From NCBI GenBank assembly GCA_022818135.1, contig JAFMSR010000009.1, forward strand, positions 11,832,948 to 11,896,947: a stretch of 64,000 bases of DNA, read 5' to 3'. The position numbers were made by a program, and so were the translations under genes. Shown here one piece after another: positions 11,145 to 22,649 of this stretch. Origin of the DNA: Saxidomus purpurata. Its lineage: Eukaryota > Mollusca > Bivalvia > Venerida > Veneridae. The first letter of the stretch is position 1. Each line of letters starts with the position of its first letter. The notes beneath the pieces are model-generated. The model did not search any database. It was not told the DNA's origin and saw nothing but the letters and a program-made list of their open reading frames with translations.

Positions 11145-12017
11145 GGCAGTGGCTAGAGTTACGGTACCGTAACTCTAGCCTCCGAGTCTAGAGTTACGGA
11201 AGTTCCGTATCTCTAGCAAAACCCTATGAAGAAAGGCTAGAGTTACGGAAGTTAATAAAGGCATATGTATGTTGCTTTAAATATACATGGTAATGTATTG
11301 TAAACTTAAATACTTCACCAGTCATAGTGAATAAACCGATCTGTCGGCAAATGCAGCGACTACGTAGCCGCCATTTTGGTAGTACATAATACATTGGCGG
11401 AAATATCGTCGTTATCTTCGTCTTTACAATTATATCGCATTTTGTGAAGAGCATGATAGAAATTAAATAAAATATGTTGTTGACACATGTTGTTTTTGTA
11501 TTAAATTTTCTGACTACATCTAAGCAACACCACGAAAAGGCACTCAAATCGTGGCAAAAAAAGAAAAGATTTAAATTGTGATCGAAAGTACAGCTGTTAA
11601 ATTTAAAAATAAATCTTAATTTCTTTTTTTTGTTCGTTTTTCGTGCTCTTAGAATTCTAATATTTTTCTTTTCTTGGTCTTACAATTGTTTTTATTAACG
11701 TTGTTTGTAAACAGAACACGTAACTATGTGCAAGAGTATACAGCATGAAAATGACATTTCCGGTATTATCAATAAGTATAACCAAAATGGCGCCTGTGAA
11801 ATTGTATATACATGTACATCATATCAGTTTATTTACGAATAGTGGTAAAATATTTAAGTTTACAATACATTATCATCCATACATTCAAGCAATATACATC
11901 CCTTTATAAACTTCCGTAACTCTAGCCTTTCCTCATAGGGTTTTGCTAGAGATACGGAACTTCCGTAACTCTAGACTCGGAGGCTAGAGTTACGGTACCG
12001 TAACTCTAGCCACTGCC
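11145..12017. mobile_element. Nested Mutator-like MITE, 873 bp, 9-bp TSD
   Basis: The ends are GGCAGTGGCTAGAG and its complement. Near-identical inverted repeats cover about the outer 110 bp and remain recognisable for about 190-200 bp. TTATAAGAA flanks both sides (11136-11144 and 12018-12026) and occurs once at the matching place in copy B, so it is a genuine 9-bp target duplication. Long TIRs with a 9-bp duplication point to the Mutator superfamily. Each TIR holds five alternating-orientation copies of GGCTAGAGTTACGG, two of which form a perfect 30-bp palindrome at 11151-11180. The interior is non-coding. Confidence 0.82.
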
Positions 12018-12089
12018 TTATAAGAATGACTTTCCAGGGCCCAAACTTCATGCGACTGCGGTTCGTCCCTATTATCACTGATTTTTATA

Positions 12090-12176
12090 TTAGAGTCCCA
12101 AGGTATACTGATGTAGGCTTATTCTCTCACTCCATTTGTTGCTGCATCCACCCAGAACACACCAAGCGCCTCCCAT
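12090..12176 (-). pseudogene. THAP zinc-finger N-terminal remnant (copy A)
   Basis: A 28-codon frame starts ATG and reads MGGAWCVLGGCSN, then ISLHQYTLGL and stop. The spacing C-x4-C, an early Asn and the SLHxF/Y-like box match the first third of a THAP domain. It probably represents exon 1 of the transposase gene from which this non-autonomous element derives; the rest is missing. The counterpart in copy B is 23932-24003. Confidence 0.5.
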
Positions 12177-12497
12177 TTACAAAAATAATATAAATTGTAA
12201 GTTTATCGTGTTTTTACACGGAGTTTTGTGTGCTCGTTTACTATAATCAATGTAACGGATCTTTCTCGAGTACTGCAAGTGACGTCACACGGAAACTTTT
12301 CCGATATTTTACGGAAGTCGCCGAGGATCGTAATATTTGCGTTTCGGTGAAATACCGGCCAATTTGTATTGGTGATTTATGTCCCAATAAACACGTTTCT
12401 TGTCGAAAATTTCCGCCCAACTGGGTTCAGTGCACTTAATTAGCAAATGGCTTACAAAATATTAAGAGGTGAAATTTTCAATCAATGGGACCTTTAA

Positions 12498-14434
12498 ATG
12501 TATATACTTCCCTCAATTTGAAATATCAAATGAAATGTGAAAAGCGTTTGAACACATCAGAGGTGGAAATAGTTTTAGTCCTACGAAAATTGCCAACCAT
12601 TGTAACAGTTTTTTTTAAACAAATGTTGCATCCAAACTTGTCATAATTTTTTGTGTACAAGGTACTAAGAAAATTTAAATCTTGATGTTGGTAACAAGAG
12701 ACAAGTTAGTATTTAAAGTCTTAGAAAAACACTTTTGAAATTCGAATATAAGCGTATAGTGTAAAACCCAGCTCACAAGCAGCTTTAATGTAACATCATC
12801 AAAATAGCAATGTTCAAATAAAAGATAACTATGTTGAATCCACTGGTGACGAAAGCTGTAAATTTATTTGTCCATCATTAATGTTCATGTTGCAGTATCA
12901 GAACATGTTTTTGAGGATAGCTGCTGTAAACAAGCACTTTTGTGGAGACAGCAGCTTGTACTGGAGTTTCTATGATGTGGTTGGATTTTTTTACCCTCTA
13001 CCATTGTTGCCCTAATCATCTTTTCTTTCTTTCATCAGTGTTCTGGCTGGTTTGGTCACCTATGGATAAAAACTAAATTTTAGCAGAGGGAAAAAGGAAA
13101 ATTAAATGAAACACAGGGTTAATGATATAGAGCTAAAAACCTAGTACAAAAATCAACCAACAACATTTAAATTGTGTGTTGTGCACATCACAGTGTTAGG
13201 TTTTAAGTATCACACACACATTCCTAGTCATTTTGAGCAATATACTCTCATTCACATTTATATAATGAATGCATGCAGCAACTTAAGAAAATATATTCAT
13301 TTACTAATAAATGCCACTTTTCCTCTGCATAAGTACTTATGAATTGATGCAATACCAGTATCATTGTGCAAACATTTTCATTAACAATCAATACCAAAGT
13401 GTGAACATATGGAATCAAGAAAACAGTTGCAGACAATACATGCCTGTATATAGATAACTGAAAGATGTTTCAAATCCATTTCAGCAAAATTGTAACCCAC
13501 ATTATATGCTTGATAAGAGCTTGCACATAAAACTTTAACAAAAGTCAGCTTGCATGCAAAACTTTAACAAAATTTAACAAGGGCTACAATTTGTATCAAT
13601 CATATTCATTTCTGATTGTTGATACCCCTACAGACTAAATAGAAGCTTTAAATAAATTCCATGAGTGGTTATCGAGATACATTTATGTGCATGATAGTAC
13701 TGTACTTTAACCAAATTTACTTAGTCAAGCAAGGGTAATAATTTGAACGAAATTCTTACAAGAGTTTTCTAACTTGACTGTCTGACACCCCTGAAGACTT
13801 TAATAAAGTTTCAAATTGATCCCATACATGTTTATCGGGATAGTTATGTCCATGATACATGTAGTAACCTGCATGCAAAACTTTAACAAAAGCTACAATG
13901 CAAAAGTGACTGTAATACCTGAAAATCACAGAAGGAACATAACTGACGACACCATAATGGCATGAGAAACATGCATTTGATAATGTAACAACTATTCGAA
14001 AGCTTGTCAGCAAAATGGGTTTTTTGTCTAAGAACAGGACTTGTGTATTGTGTAAATTGTCTATAAGAATTAAGGTCAAATATATGAAACTTGTTCAAAG
14101 AACTCTGTAAATGTACATTACGTTCATTACGTACCCTGGATTCTGTAAGCCAACTGGAGGGAGGCGGGGGATAATTTCAAAGAAATACATGACCTTGTAT
14201 ATTTGATCATATTTTGAGTTTCAAGTCAATACCTTTGACATTATTCAAGATATTTGACGTTATAAAAGGCTTTATCCAAAAATTCTTAGTTAAAAAGGGG
14301 CATAAATCTGTCAAAAATCAAAAAAAAGTTCAAGGGATTGTTTCCTCAGGTGTAGATGTCGATGGTAAAGATATATATTGAGTTTCAAGTCAATACCTTA
14401 TAATCTTGATAATATTCAAGATATTTGACTTGAT
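12498..14434. repeat. AT-rich intergenic DNA with diverged direct repeats
   Basis: No gene is recognised. Near 13500-13900 a unit containing 'gcatgcaaaactttaacaaa' and 'gatacccctacagact' recurs about 170 bp later ('gacacccctgaagact'). At about 14215 and 14378 a second unit, 'gagtttcaagtcaatacctt', recurs 163 bp apart. These are low-copy diverged tandem repeats. Confidence 0.45.
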
Positions 14435-15690
14435 AACAAGAGCTGTCCCTCACAAGTGACGAATGCCCCCGAAAGAGGTGCCTCACAGTCTGTGTCCTCT
14501 CCATGTGCTCAATAAATGTGCTATGTAATTTTAAAATCCTTCCATGCATGACAGAGTAACCATGCATACAGTTTTCCATTACTTTAAACACTAAGTGTGA
14601 CCTTGACCTTTGAGATAGAGACTTGGGTCTTGCACGCGACACATCCGCTTGATGTGCTAGACATTTGTGCCAAGTTATTTTAAAATCCTTCAAAGCATGA
14701 TATAGTTATAGTCCGGACACAAATGTATGCATATATACAGGATTCCATTACCTATAAACTCTAAGTGTGACCTTGACCATTGTGGTAGGGATGTGGGTCT
14801 TGCACGCGACACGTCATCTTGATGTGCTAGACATTTGTGCCAAATTATTTTAAAATCCTTCAATGACAAAGTTACAGTCCGGACACGAATGTGTGCATAT
14901 ATGCATATATAGAGAAATCCATTACCTTCAAACTCTAAGTGTGACCTTGACCTTTGAGCTAGGGACGTGGGTCTTGCACGCTACACGTCATGTTGATGTG
15001 CTAGACATTTGTGCCAAGTTATTTTGAAATCCTTCAATGCATGACAAAGTTACAGTCCGGACACGAATGTGTGCATATATAGAGGAATCCATTACCTTCA
15101 AATTCTAAGTTCGACCTTGACCTTTGAGCTAGGGACGTGGGTCTTGTACGCGACACGTCGTCTTGATGTGCTAGACATTTGTGCCAAATTATTTTAAAAT
15201 CCTTCAATGCATGACAAAGTTACAGTCCGGACACGAATGTGTGCATATATGCATATATAGAGGAATCCATTACCTTCAAACTCTAAGTGTGACCTTGACC
15301 TTTGAGCTAGGGACGTGGGTCTTGTACGCGACACGTCGTCTTGATGTGCTAGACATTTGTGCCAAGTTATTTTAAAATCCTTCAATGCATGACAAAGTTA
15401 CAGTCCGGACACGAATGTGTGCATATATAGAGGATTCCATAACCTTCATACTCCAAGTGTGACCTTGACCTTTGAGGTAGGGATGTGGGTCTTGCACGCG
15501 ACACATCGTCTTGATGTGCTAGACATGTGTGCCAAGTTATTTTAAAATCCTTCAATGCATGACAGAGTTACAGTCCGGACACGAATTGTAAGTGGGGACG
15601 CACAGACGGACGGACAGACGGACAGACGGACGGACAGACGGACAGACGGACGGTGCGATTTTAATATGCCTCCCTTCGGGGGCATAAAAA
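14435..15690 (+). repeat. Pearl-type bivalve element: six monomers + ACGG/ACAG tract
   Basis: The element starts AACAAGAGCTGTCC and ends cgggggcataaaaa. A short inverted pair, ATGCCCCCGAA (14463-14473) and TTCGGGGGCAT (15675-15685), closes both ends. Six monomers carry CTAAGTGTGACCTTGACC at about 14598, 14768, 14942, 15112, 15290 and 15460, giving spacings of 170-178 bp. A (ACGGACAG)n microsatellite occupies 15603-15653. Tandem core monomers plus an ACGG tract near the 3' end is the layout described for bivalve pearl elements, which some authors relate to non-autonomous Helitrons. The predicted small frames are by-products of the repeat. Confidence 0.8.
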
Positions 15691-16867
15691 ACTTTAACCG
15701 ACGCCGGGGCGAGTGCGATAGCCTCCTTATTCTTCGAATAGTCGAGCTAAAAACTCATTTATTTCCTGTTTTTTCTTCACCAACTGAACATTAATGGTCA
15801 ATTGAAAAATAAATACATTAAACTTCATATAGAAATCACAATTTCTATCATCTGTGACCACTGCAAAGCACATTGCCTTTCATAAAAGAGCTTACAATAT
15901 CCTGAAAAAGACAAATGTTGTATCAGGTAAAGTTGCACATGAAGTTTAAAAGGATAATCACATTTGGTCTTCATAAACTTGTAGTTATTACAAATTGTAA
16001 CACGATGGGCATGGTCAATTTAGACCCCAGAGGCATGATTTAAATAAACTTGGTAGAGGTCAACAAGACTAGGGATGCAACCTGAACGATACAGTCAAAC
16101 CCGTACAAATGTATTGTGATATACTGCTATATAGCCACGCAAATCCGATATTCCAATATGTATTACGATATATTAGTGTAACAGAAAAACTAAGAAAACA
16201 GAATAAAACCAAATCAATACCGTAAATACAGTACCACCTGTTGATCACAAACGATCCCGAAACTGTCTATTATTAACTCGACTTATGGGCTAGTTATATT
16301 GTATCTGTAAACTAAGAGTGGCAAAAATGGTCATCTTTATCTTCTTTTTCTGATTTATTAAAATATATGCGTAACAATGTGTACAGTGAGTAGTTTATTT
16401 AACTCTGAATATCGCGGTTTGGTAATTCGTAACTCTGTACGTATCAGCCCGGCTCTGTATTGCAATATTATAAAAAAATTATGTTATTTTGTTTTAGAAG
16501 TGGAATGTGGGGGTATATTACATGCCTAGACTTACTTATATTACCCGAGCCATTAGGTGAGGGTAATATTATGTTGAGGGTAACGGGTAATATATCCATA
16601 TATATCACGTCAAAAAACAAATAACAATTTTACTACCCTTTCCTTTCTTAAAAATTGTAAGATTCCTTTTATGTTTTATTTATTTAACTACTGACTTTAA
16701 ATCCCCTTATGATACCTCAATGTCACTGCATGACGTCACAAATCAGTAGCAACTGCAGATAATTTTCAAAGTTGTCAAAATAATCAGCATGGACTTATAC
16801 ATTGACATTGTGTACGCGGTGAACGAGCTCACATTCAGCATGTGGTTCAGTAACAGGGTAATGTCAA
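15691..16867. other. Intergenic, no gene recognised
   Basis: Only a fragment of another repeat family (16008-16075: 'gaccccagaggcatgattt' followed by 'ggtagaggtcaac') is recognisable; it belongs with the arrays at 29.1 and 55 kb. A short inverted tattaccc/gggtaata pair lies near 16545-16595. Confidence 0.4.
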
Positions 16868-17094
16868 GTGCAAATCACCATTCAAAAATGTTTGTAGAGT
16901 TGTTGTTGTACAATTAATGGGTGGATGCGATTTATTACAGAAAGCATCTATATTGAATAATTGTCGTAAAATGAGGCATTTTTCGACATAGGTTCTTCTT
17001 TGTAATTGTATTTATTTATCATTATACGTTCATTGAACACGTAATCTATTTTCCGAGAATATAAACTGCCATATGTAGGGAGTGCCTCTTTAAA
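16868..17094 (-). repeat. Dispersed repeat Z, copy 1 (reverse)
   Basis: The reverse complement starts aaagaggcactccctaca and contains atgataaataaatac, aatgcctcatttta and gtaataaatcgcatccac. The same ordered blocks occur at 26490-26841 and 47940-48300 on the plus strand. It is non-coding. Confidence 0.65.
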
Positions 17095-18040
17095 GAACAC
17101 TCAAGTGAGTGACTGTAAAGTATAAAATCGGTATTCATATTTGCCACTCAGATAGAAAACATAATTTATGAACATATTTACTGTTTCTCAATTAAAATTA
17201 AAACCACATGGTATAGACAATTAAAACACTTTTATACATTTCATGAGACTTAAGTTACACATGGAAGATTTTAGCAAAAGTGTCTGTTCTATGTAAATTC
17301 TGAATAAACTGTTGTTGATTTTGGCTTGTTTTTGTTTTATTTTTATGGGATTTGGGTAGACACGGAAAAAAATTACATCGGAAGGATCCTGTTTCTGGGC
17401 CTCGCTTTGGAAAGAGCAGATGTAAACATAAACAAATCATACCGAGGCCACCGGTTTAGTTGCAATATTATTTAAAAATCAATGCAAGTGCCAATTTTCA
17501 CATCTGAAATTTATGCAACATTCATCTACTTCAATCTATAATCCAGCGAATCTGCAAGTTTTTTCATGTTTGTTATGTAGAATAATGTGAAAAATCAGTT
17601 GTTTTTCGTGTCCTCCCAACATATAGCTAACTTGATTTAGCATTTTTCATATTTTCGGATAGTGTAATATTTATTCCAGTAATTGCATTTACAGTGCAGG
17701 ACAGCCTAGTGACTCTATGCTAAAGTTTAGCTAAACTTTGTTACAAAATATTGATGTTTTGAAGTCTCTACAGCATGTTAAAGCCATTGCATAAATTTGC
17801 AGATGGTGACTATAGTGAGGTATTCCTTGTAGTCTATATATATACAAAATAGATAAAAAATGTGAAATAAGTTAAATAACTATCAATTTTACAATCTTGA
17901 AGATGTTATTCCTTCTTTTTCATCAACTTGTTTTGATAACTGATCCGTCTTGGAAGAATAGCAGGGTGTGCGAAACCGGGTCGACTATTTAAGCTGAACA
18001 AGTCACATTGTAGTGAAAATAGGCTTCTGAGTATCTAGAA
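17095..18040. other. Intergenic, nothing recognised
   Basis: AT-rich DNA without a supported gene or repeat boundary. Confidence 0.35.
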
Positions 18041-18112
18041 GCCCGGTTCACTCAGTGGTTAGAACATCTGACTTGCAAGCAGAAGGTCATGGGTTCGAAT
18101 CCTACACTGCGT
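18041..18112 (+). tRNA. tRNA-Ala(UGC)-like sequence, degenerate
   Basis: It has tRNA-like arms: GCCCGGT acceptor, CTCAGTGGTTAGA D-arm, CTTGCAA anticodon loop and a good GGTTCGAATCC B box, but the 3' acceptor strand no longer pairs. The 30 bp upstream (aggcttctgagt...agaa) are shared with the copy at 18331, so the two arose by duplication. It is more likely a tRNA pseudogene or SINE head than a working tRNA. Confidence 0.4.
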
Positions 18113-18330
18113 GCGTAGATGTCTTCTCTCTAAAAGTTACTTCATTGGCGACGAGGTTAAAACAGACAGTTGTGACTGGACAGTTCTTAGTGAATCAGGA
18201 GTTGAGCATGCGGTATTTGCAGGGGTCATCATGCCCCGCTCAACAACTATACAGTTCCACTGTATGGTAAAAGCCTTCAAAAATAAAGTGGGGAAGAGTG
18301 TAGTGATCCTAGGCTTCTGAGTCTCCAGAA

Positions 18331-18402
18331 GCCCAGTTAGCTCAGTGGTTAGAGCATCTGACTTGCAAGCAGAGGGTCGTGGGCTCGAATCTTACACTGG
18401 GT
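18331..18402 (+). tRNA. tRNA-Ala(UGC)-like sequence
   Basis: A 72-nt cloverleaf can be drawn: a 7-bp acceptor stem (GCCCAGT with ACTGGGT, one G-U), a GCTC/GAGC D-stem, the anticodon loop CTTGCAA with UGC, and a T-arm held partly by G-U pairs. An A-G mismatch closes the anticodon stem, the B box is weak (GGCTCGAATCT) and no T-run terminator follows. The defects argue for a pseudogene or SINE head, though it is better preserved than the copy at 18041. Confidence 0.4.
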
Positions 18403-18986
18403 AAATGTTTTCTAATTAAAGTTACTTCAACGTTTCAGAGGTTAATAATCAAGCGGACCAATGGTATGATGTCATTACAGAAGAAAGTGAAAGTAAAAAA
18501 AATGTGAAAGACGGTTCATTTTATATGATCAGTCCTGTTAATGTTTTGATTCTTGAACTCTTTTGAGTAAATAGTTAATTTTTCAGGAAAAGTGTGCGAA
18601 ATCGGGGTACACTAACTCTAGTGAATTCCCAAAGTATACGATGAAAACTTATTATACACTGTTCGTTCTTGAAAGCTGATTATCTGTCACAGTTTGCATC
18701 TATCATAATAATCCAGCTACACACCTCTTTGGGTCTAAATAACATTTATCCGCATGTAGAGAAATTCGTCCAAAACGTTTACAAATGGCGCAAAAATTAC
18801 AAAGGGAGGTAAATATTATCAGAATAGTAACTCTCTTCGTACATCAGACAGTTCGCGCTCACGCGTATTTAAACACATAAATGGGACTATTATATCATGA
18901 TATAAACCTTAAGCACTGAAGAGAAATAGAGTCTATTTTATCTTGTCAGAAGCTCAAAACAATAGATCTACTGACTGTATCCTGTT

Positions 18987-19557
18987 TTCTCGTATTCTCA
19001 GGGGGATAAGCATGTAAATTTGGTACATATAAAACAGTACACATTTACATGTTATTTGATAGAAAAAATACTCATCTTTCAGTTGATGTCTTTATAAGTT
19101 GCATGATTTTTCTCCTTATGTAAATTTTGCTACAGTATTTGAGGTCACCCTCATACTCAGAAATGAGAAGAAAGTTTCTCGTATTCTCAGGGATTTATGT
19201 TTGAGTCTCAGGCATTGTCCCATTGTAGAATCCAAAAACGTATAAATTGCCAAGGTGCATAGCTTGGCATTATATGTTACAAATAGCATAAAATCAATAA
19301 TGATAGACAGTAGAATAAAACAATATGGGCTGTTTTACTAACCCCACCACAAAAAAATAAGGACATATCTGCATTTTCAGTAAAATGCCAATATTTTCAT
19401 TAATTTTCAGTCAAATCACTTGAAACTTTTTTTGTGTCAGTTTTGTATCATATCTCTGTAAATGATAACAAAGAGTTGCCAATTTGACACCTTTAAAAAT
19501 AAATGTAAAAAACGAGAATATGAGAAACCCTGAGAATATGAGATTGAGAAACAGGGA
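18987..19557. mobile_element. Possible MITE with CTCGTATTCTCAGGG-type ends
   Basis: The left end reads gttttctcgtattctcaggg; the right end is its near complement, present as two adjacent inverted units (19508-19557). A further direct copy lies at about 19175-19192. The target duplication is not resolved. The interior is non-coding. Confidence 0.4.
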
Positions 19558-19770
19558 TAGACCTCATGACTTTATTATCAAACATAACAAAGTTGACTCA
19601 CCTTTTTTATCGTATCCAACATGTCCAAGGAAAAAACAATAGAAACGTAACGACTTCGTGTATTCTATGCTGTTTCTCAGTTGATGTCCATTGAATTGAA
19701 TTTCCAGCTGTTTTTTATCAGGGTTCTTTAGTGTGGGTGGTAATGACGTCATAGTGTTTCGTCATAGTGT

Positions 19771-19989
19771 CACTGTGTTCCTTTAATTGTTCGTTTTGTC
19801 CTCGTGCTTTGTATGCTAGTGTGTGTTGGTAGTGTACGTGTGTGTGTGTACATGATTGTTTGTATGTGTGTGTTGTGTGTGTGTGTGTGTTGGTGGTGTG
19901 CACGTCTGGGTGCTGTGGGGCTCGTTTTGGGGAGGCTGTGTTTTTGGTACGTGGCTTTCCCTGTTTGATATTATTTTTGTTTTTTTGAC
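19771..19989 (-). repeat. Dispersed repeat Y, copy 1 (GT-rich)
   Basis: On the minus strand it matches 31410-31644: AACAATTAAAGGAACACAGTG at one end, a CA/GT microsatellite in the middle, and GGTGCTGTGGGG-type text leading to a tattatttttgtttttt end. The divergence is small outside the microsatellite. Open frames here on either strand are low-complexity artefacts. Confidence 0.75.
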
Positions 19990-22022
19990 GTCATAAAAAA
20001 GAATGTGCTTCCTTTCCCCCATTCTAACTAAGAGTGATTGCGCATGATTTGACATTTTGTCAGCTCCATCAAATTTCAGGTAATAATCTAAAGCTTACAA
20101 TAAAATATGTTATAAATCTCTACAGTAGACTGAGTAAGGATCAAATTTTGTAATGGATTTTCTTAAAACCTGCTTAAAAAACATGATATTGGCAGCTCCA
20201 CCAAAAGGCACCATGCACATGCAGGCTAGTATTTGCACTCAGGGTGCATTATCTCCATCACTCCAGTTTGGCCAATATGGGTTAAGACACCGTGGAAATG
20301 CCAAATGAAAAAGTGAATATTGAGTATTTTTGACTTATTCTTTATGATTCAGATGTGGGGTTTTTTATTCAAACTTGCATAGTTTTTTGCCAATATTTTT
20401 CTCAATATTTTCTACATGTCTACACATTTTTATAAATTGGCAGGACAATTGATTTAGTTTTCTATCTTTTTCTTTTACAGGGAAATAAATAGATAGATCT
20501 ATTACCTGACAGATGAAAGCTAGTGTACTTAGAAAGTAGCAGAGTGTAAAATAAAAAAATCACTATAAAGCTGAAGCTTGAATGTCAAGCTGTAGATGAA
20601 AGATACACAAAATAAACATCAGGTATTTATTTTTCATAGTATACAAGGGTTTCAAGTGCTCCAAAAGAGTTTTTATAACAAAATGCTCTAGATCTATAGC
20701 AATTGATTATTACTGGATGGTTATGAGATTTTGAGGTTCCAATTAGATTTTAAGTAAAGATAAAAAATATGCAGTATTGGCTGACACAAGTCACAATACC
20801 ATTTTATACCATAATATCACATGTTTGCAATACAATGTACTTCAGTTCTCCTCTTTTGTATACTAACTGAATGCATTAATTTTGTTATGTCTTTTAGACA
20901 TAAAATAGCATTCAATTTAGCAGATCTTTATAAGTCACTCACTTTATGTCACTATTACTGTTGAACCATATGTGTATGCTCTCAGAATACAATTTGATAC
21001 TTACTAAATGTAATGCCAATATCTTATACTTACAGAGAGTTACATTTTCAAAATTTTGGTATTATATTTTTACTTTTGTTTATATATTTTTTTAGATTCA
21101 TGTTGACAATACAGATGGAGAAAACAAATTATTTGACATTTTATAACTTACTCCTAAATTTGTAAACCCAACATACTTGCATTAAAATGAAAAGTTGACT
21201 GAATAGCAGAGTACAGACTAAATCCATGGATAGTCAGCGTACTCATTTTAAGTTGTAACTTGCTCCTGTAGCTACCAATTCCTTAGATGTAATGAACCTG
21301 AATTGTTTTATTTTTAGTGAAGGTATAGTTTTATAATTTTTCCAATTAACTTCCTTACACAGATGTAAGATCACACTGTGTGGTTTTTTCTTAATAACTT
21401 TACCATACATTTGCATATGTTATGTAGCTCTTCAGTAAGAAAATCAATCATCTAGTCCATACAACATTGAAGTAGAACCAAACATGGGTGTTGAAATGTA
21501 TAGCGTATGCAATTATACAAAACCAATTAAAAGAGATCAATTAAAAACGTGATTTCATTAGATCAAAATGCAAATGAAAATAATCTTAGTTGCATGTAAC
21601 TAGGAGATGTTTTAAATTTCAGGTGTACATGATAGTTATGGAGTAGGTTTGTGGCAAGACACACAGAAGTTGACCCAGATTGTCTTTTGGCGTATGCATA
21701 TAGTGAAAACTGAAATGGAGGGATTCAGATTATGAAACTATGGGACAAAAAACATTGACACTGTATGACAGTCATCCCTAGGTGGACACAATATAATACT
21801 ACAAATTTAATTTATAGAAGATTGTCAAAGTGATTTTAAAGTTGGAAGCCATTTCTTGAAAATGATTTTAAACCTGTCAGACAATTACTCAAAATAGTAC
21901 TATTTTTGTCAGTTACACTGAGCCCGGTGTTATAACATGAAATGAATGTATTAATGCTGAAGATTTGTATTAAAGCAAATGCATAAAGAATATGTAATGT
22001 CTGAGGTTAAAGCTTGATTCAA
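19990..22022. other. Intergenic, no gene recognised
   Basis: AT-rich DNA. I see no domain-bearing frame, tRNA or clear repeat. Confidence 0.4.
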
Positions 22023-22313
22023 CAGCTTTATATGCAATGAGTGGAAACTTTTGGGTACACACATATCTATTACGTTACTGTCACATTGTCCTTAATGAAC
22101 ACTATACTTAATATCTAAATGCTGTTGTTGTATTTTGTACCTGTTGTGTATTTGTATGATTCACTACAAACATTGTTAACAATTGAAGACATAATATAGC
22201 CAGACTAACAAAATCATGTTTTTGTGTTGTTTATTGCTTCAATCTTACCACTCCCTTTTTGCAATATTTTGAACATAGTAGATAAAAAGTGGCAGAACAA
22301 TTTGGGGGTATCC
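22023..22313 (-). repeat. Inverted partner of the 8.96-kb block
   Basis: The reverse complement is almost identical to 8963-9244. It includes the last part and the downstream flank of the minus-strand frame at 22214-22546, as if the 3' end of a transcript had been copied. Confidence 0.85.
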
Positions 22314-22546
22314 TGGTGTCGAACAAGCGAGGTATATAGGTAGACGTTAGTCTTACTCTTCATGTTAGCAGCGCCTGAATGATAGCATGAAGGGAAACGC
22401 CTCATCTTTTCAGTGATGACAAATTGAGCATGTGTGTGCTTGCCAGACGAGGCTCCGCAATCCCAAGTGCCCGTCGCATTATATTCGTGGCACTGTGCCT
22501 TGGGTGCGCTGTGGGTCGTTGTGCTTATTGCGAGCCTGTCAAACAT
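22214..22546 (-). CDS. Unrecognised 110-residue open frame, possible exon
   Basis: The frame is GC-richer than its surroundings, is preceded on its strand by tgtttgacag (a plausible acceptor) and encodes a Cys/His-containing stretch (AQCHEYNATGTWDCG...FPSCYHSGA) without a family I recognise. Its last about 35 codons and the flank beyond its stop are duplicated at 8.96-9.24 kb. There is no signal peptide or coiled coil. It could be a genuine terminal exon or an accidental frame in a repeat. Confidence 0.25.
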   Translation of the reverse strand: MFDRLAISTTTHSAPKAQCHEYNATGTWDCGASSGKHTHAQFVITEKMRRFPSCYHSGAANMKSKTNVYLYTSLVRHQDTPKLFCHFLSTMFKILQKGSGKIEAINNTKT

Positions 22547-22649
22547 TCACATTATCAATTTCATCGACAACCAGGTAAAAAAACAAAGGGATCAAAGTGA
22601 TACATGTCCCCAGTATATTTAAAACTGTTGACACATGCAAAATATGCAG

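Larger units (their letters stand above)
9331..12497 (+). mobile_element. Kolobok-like non-autonomous element, copy A
   Basis: The element is bounded by TTAA on both sides (9331-9334 and 12494-12497) with inverted termini AGGTCCCATTGATT. TTAA targets with AGG-starting ends fit the Kolobok superfamily better than piggyBac, and a THAP-like N-terminus lies inside (12090-12176, minus strand), as expected for Kolobok transposases. No full transposase is present. The copy is longer than copy B at 23.6 kb because of an 873-bp insertion at 11145-12017. CRE-like tgacgtca sites occur near both ends (about 9540 and 12281). Confidence 0.7.

Noticed and set aside
11224..11547. Minus-strand 107-residue frame in the Mutator-like MITE
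   Set aside because: Lies mostly in the inverted repeat; no transposase motif, and the mirror arm does not preserve it.
12230..12439. Frame with a C-terminus shared by the two Kolobok-like copies (12230-12439 and 23677-23880)
   Set aside because: The similarity is explained by nucleotide homology of the two copies. Upstream halves are in different frames and no domain is recognisable.
15181..15794. Small frames in the pearl array, including DGQTDRRTDRR-type peptides
   Set aside because: Translation of the ACGG/ACAG microsatellite and monomers; the peptides are products of repeat periodicity.
19718..20055. Thr/His-rich frames in the GT/CA-rich repeat (also 31390-31783)
   Set aside because: Low-complexity translation of a (CA)n microsatellite inside dispersed repeat Y; both copies differ in frame.
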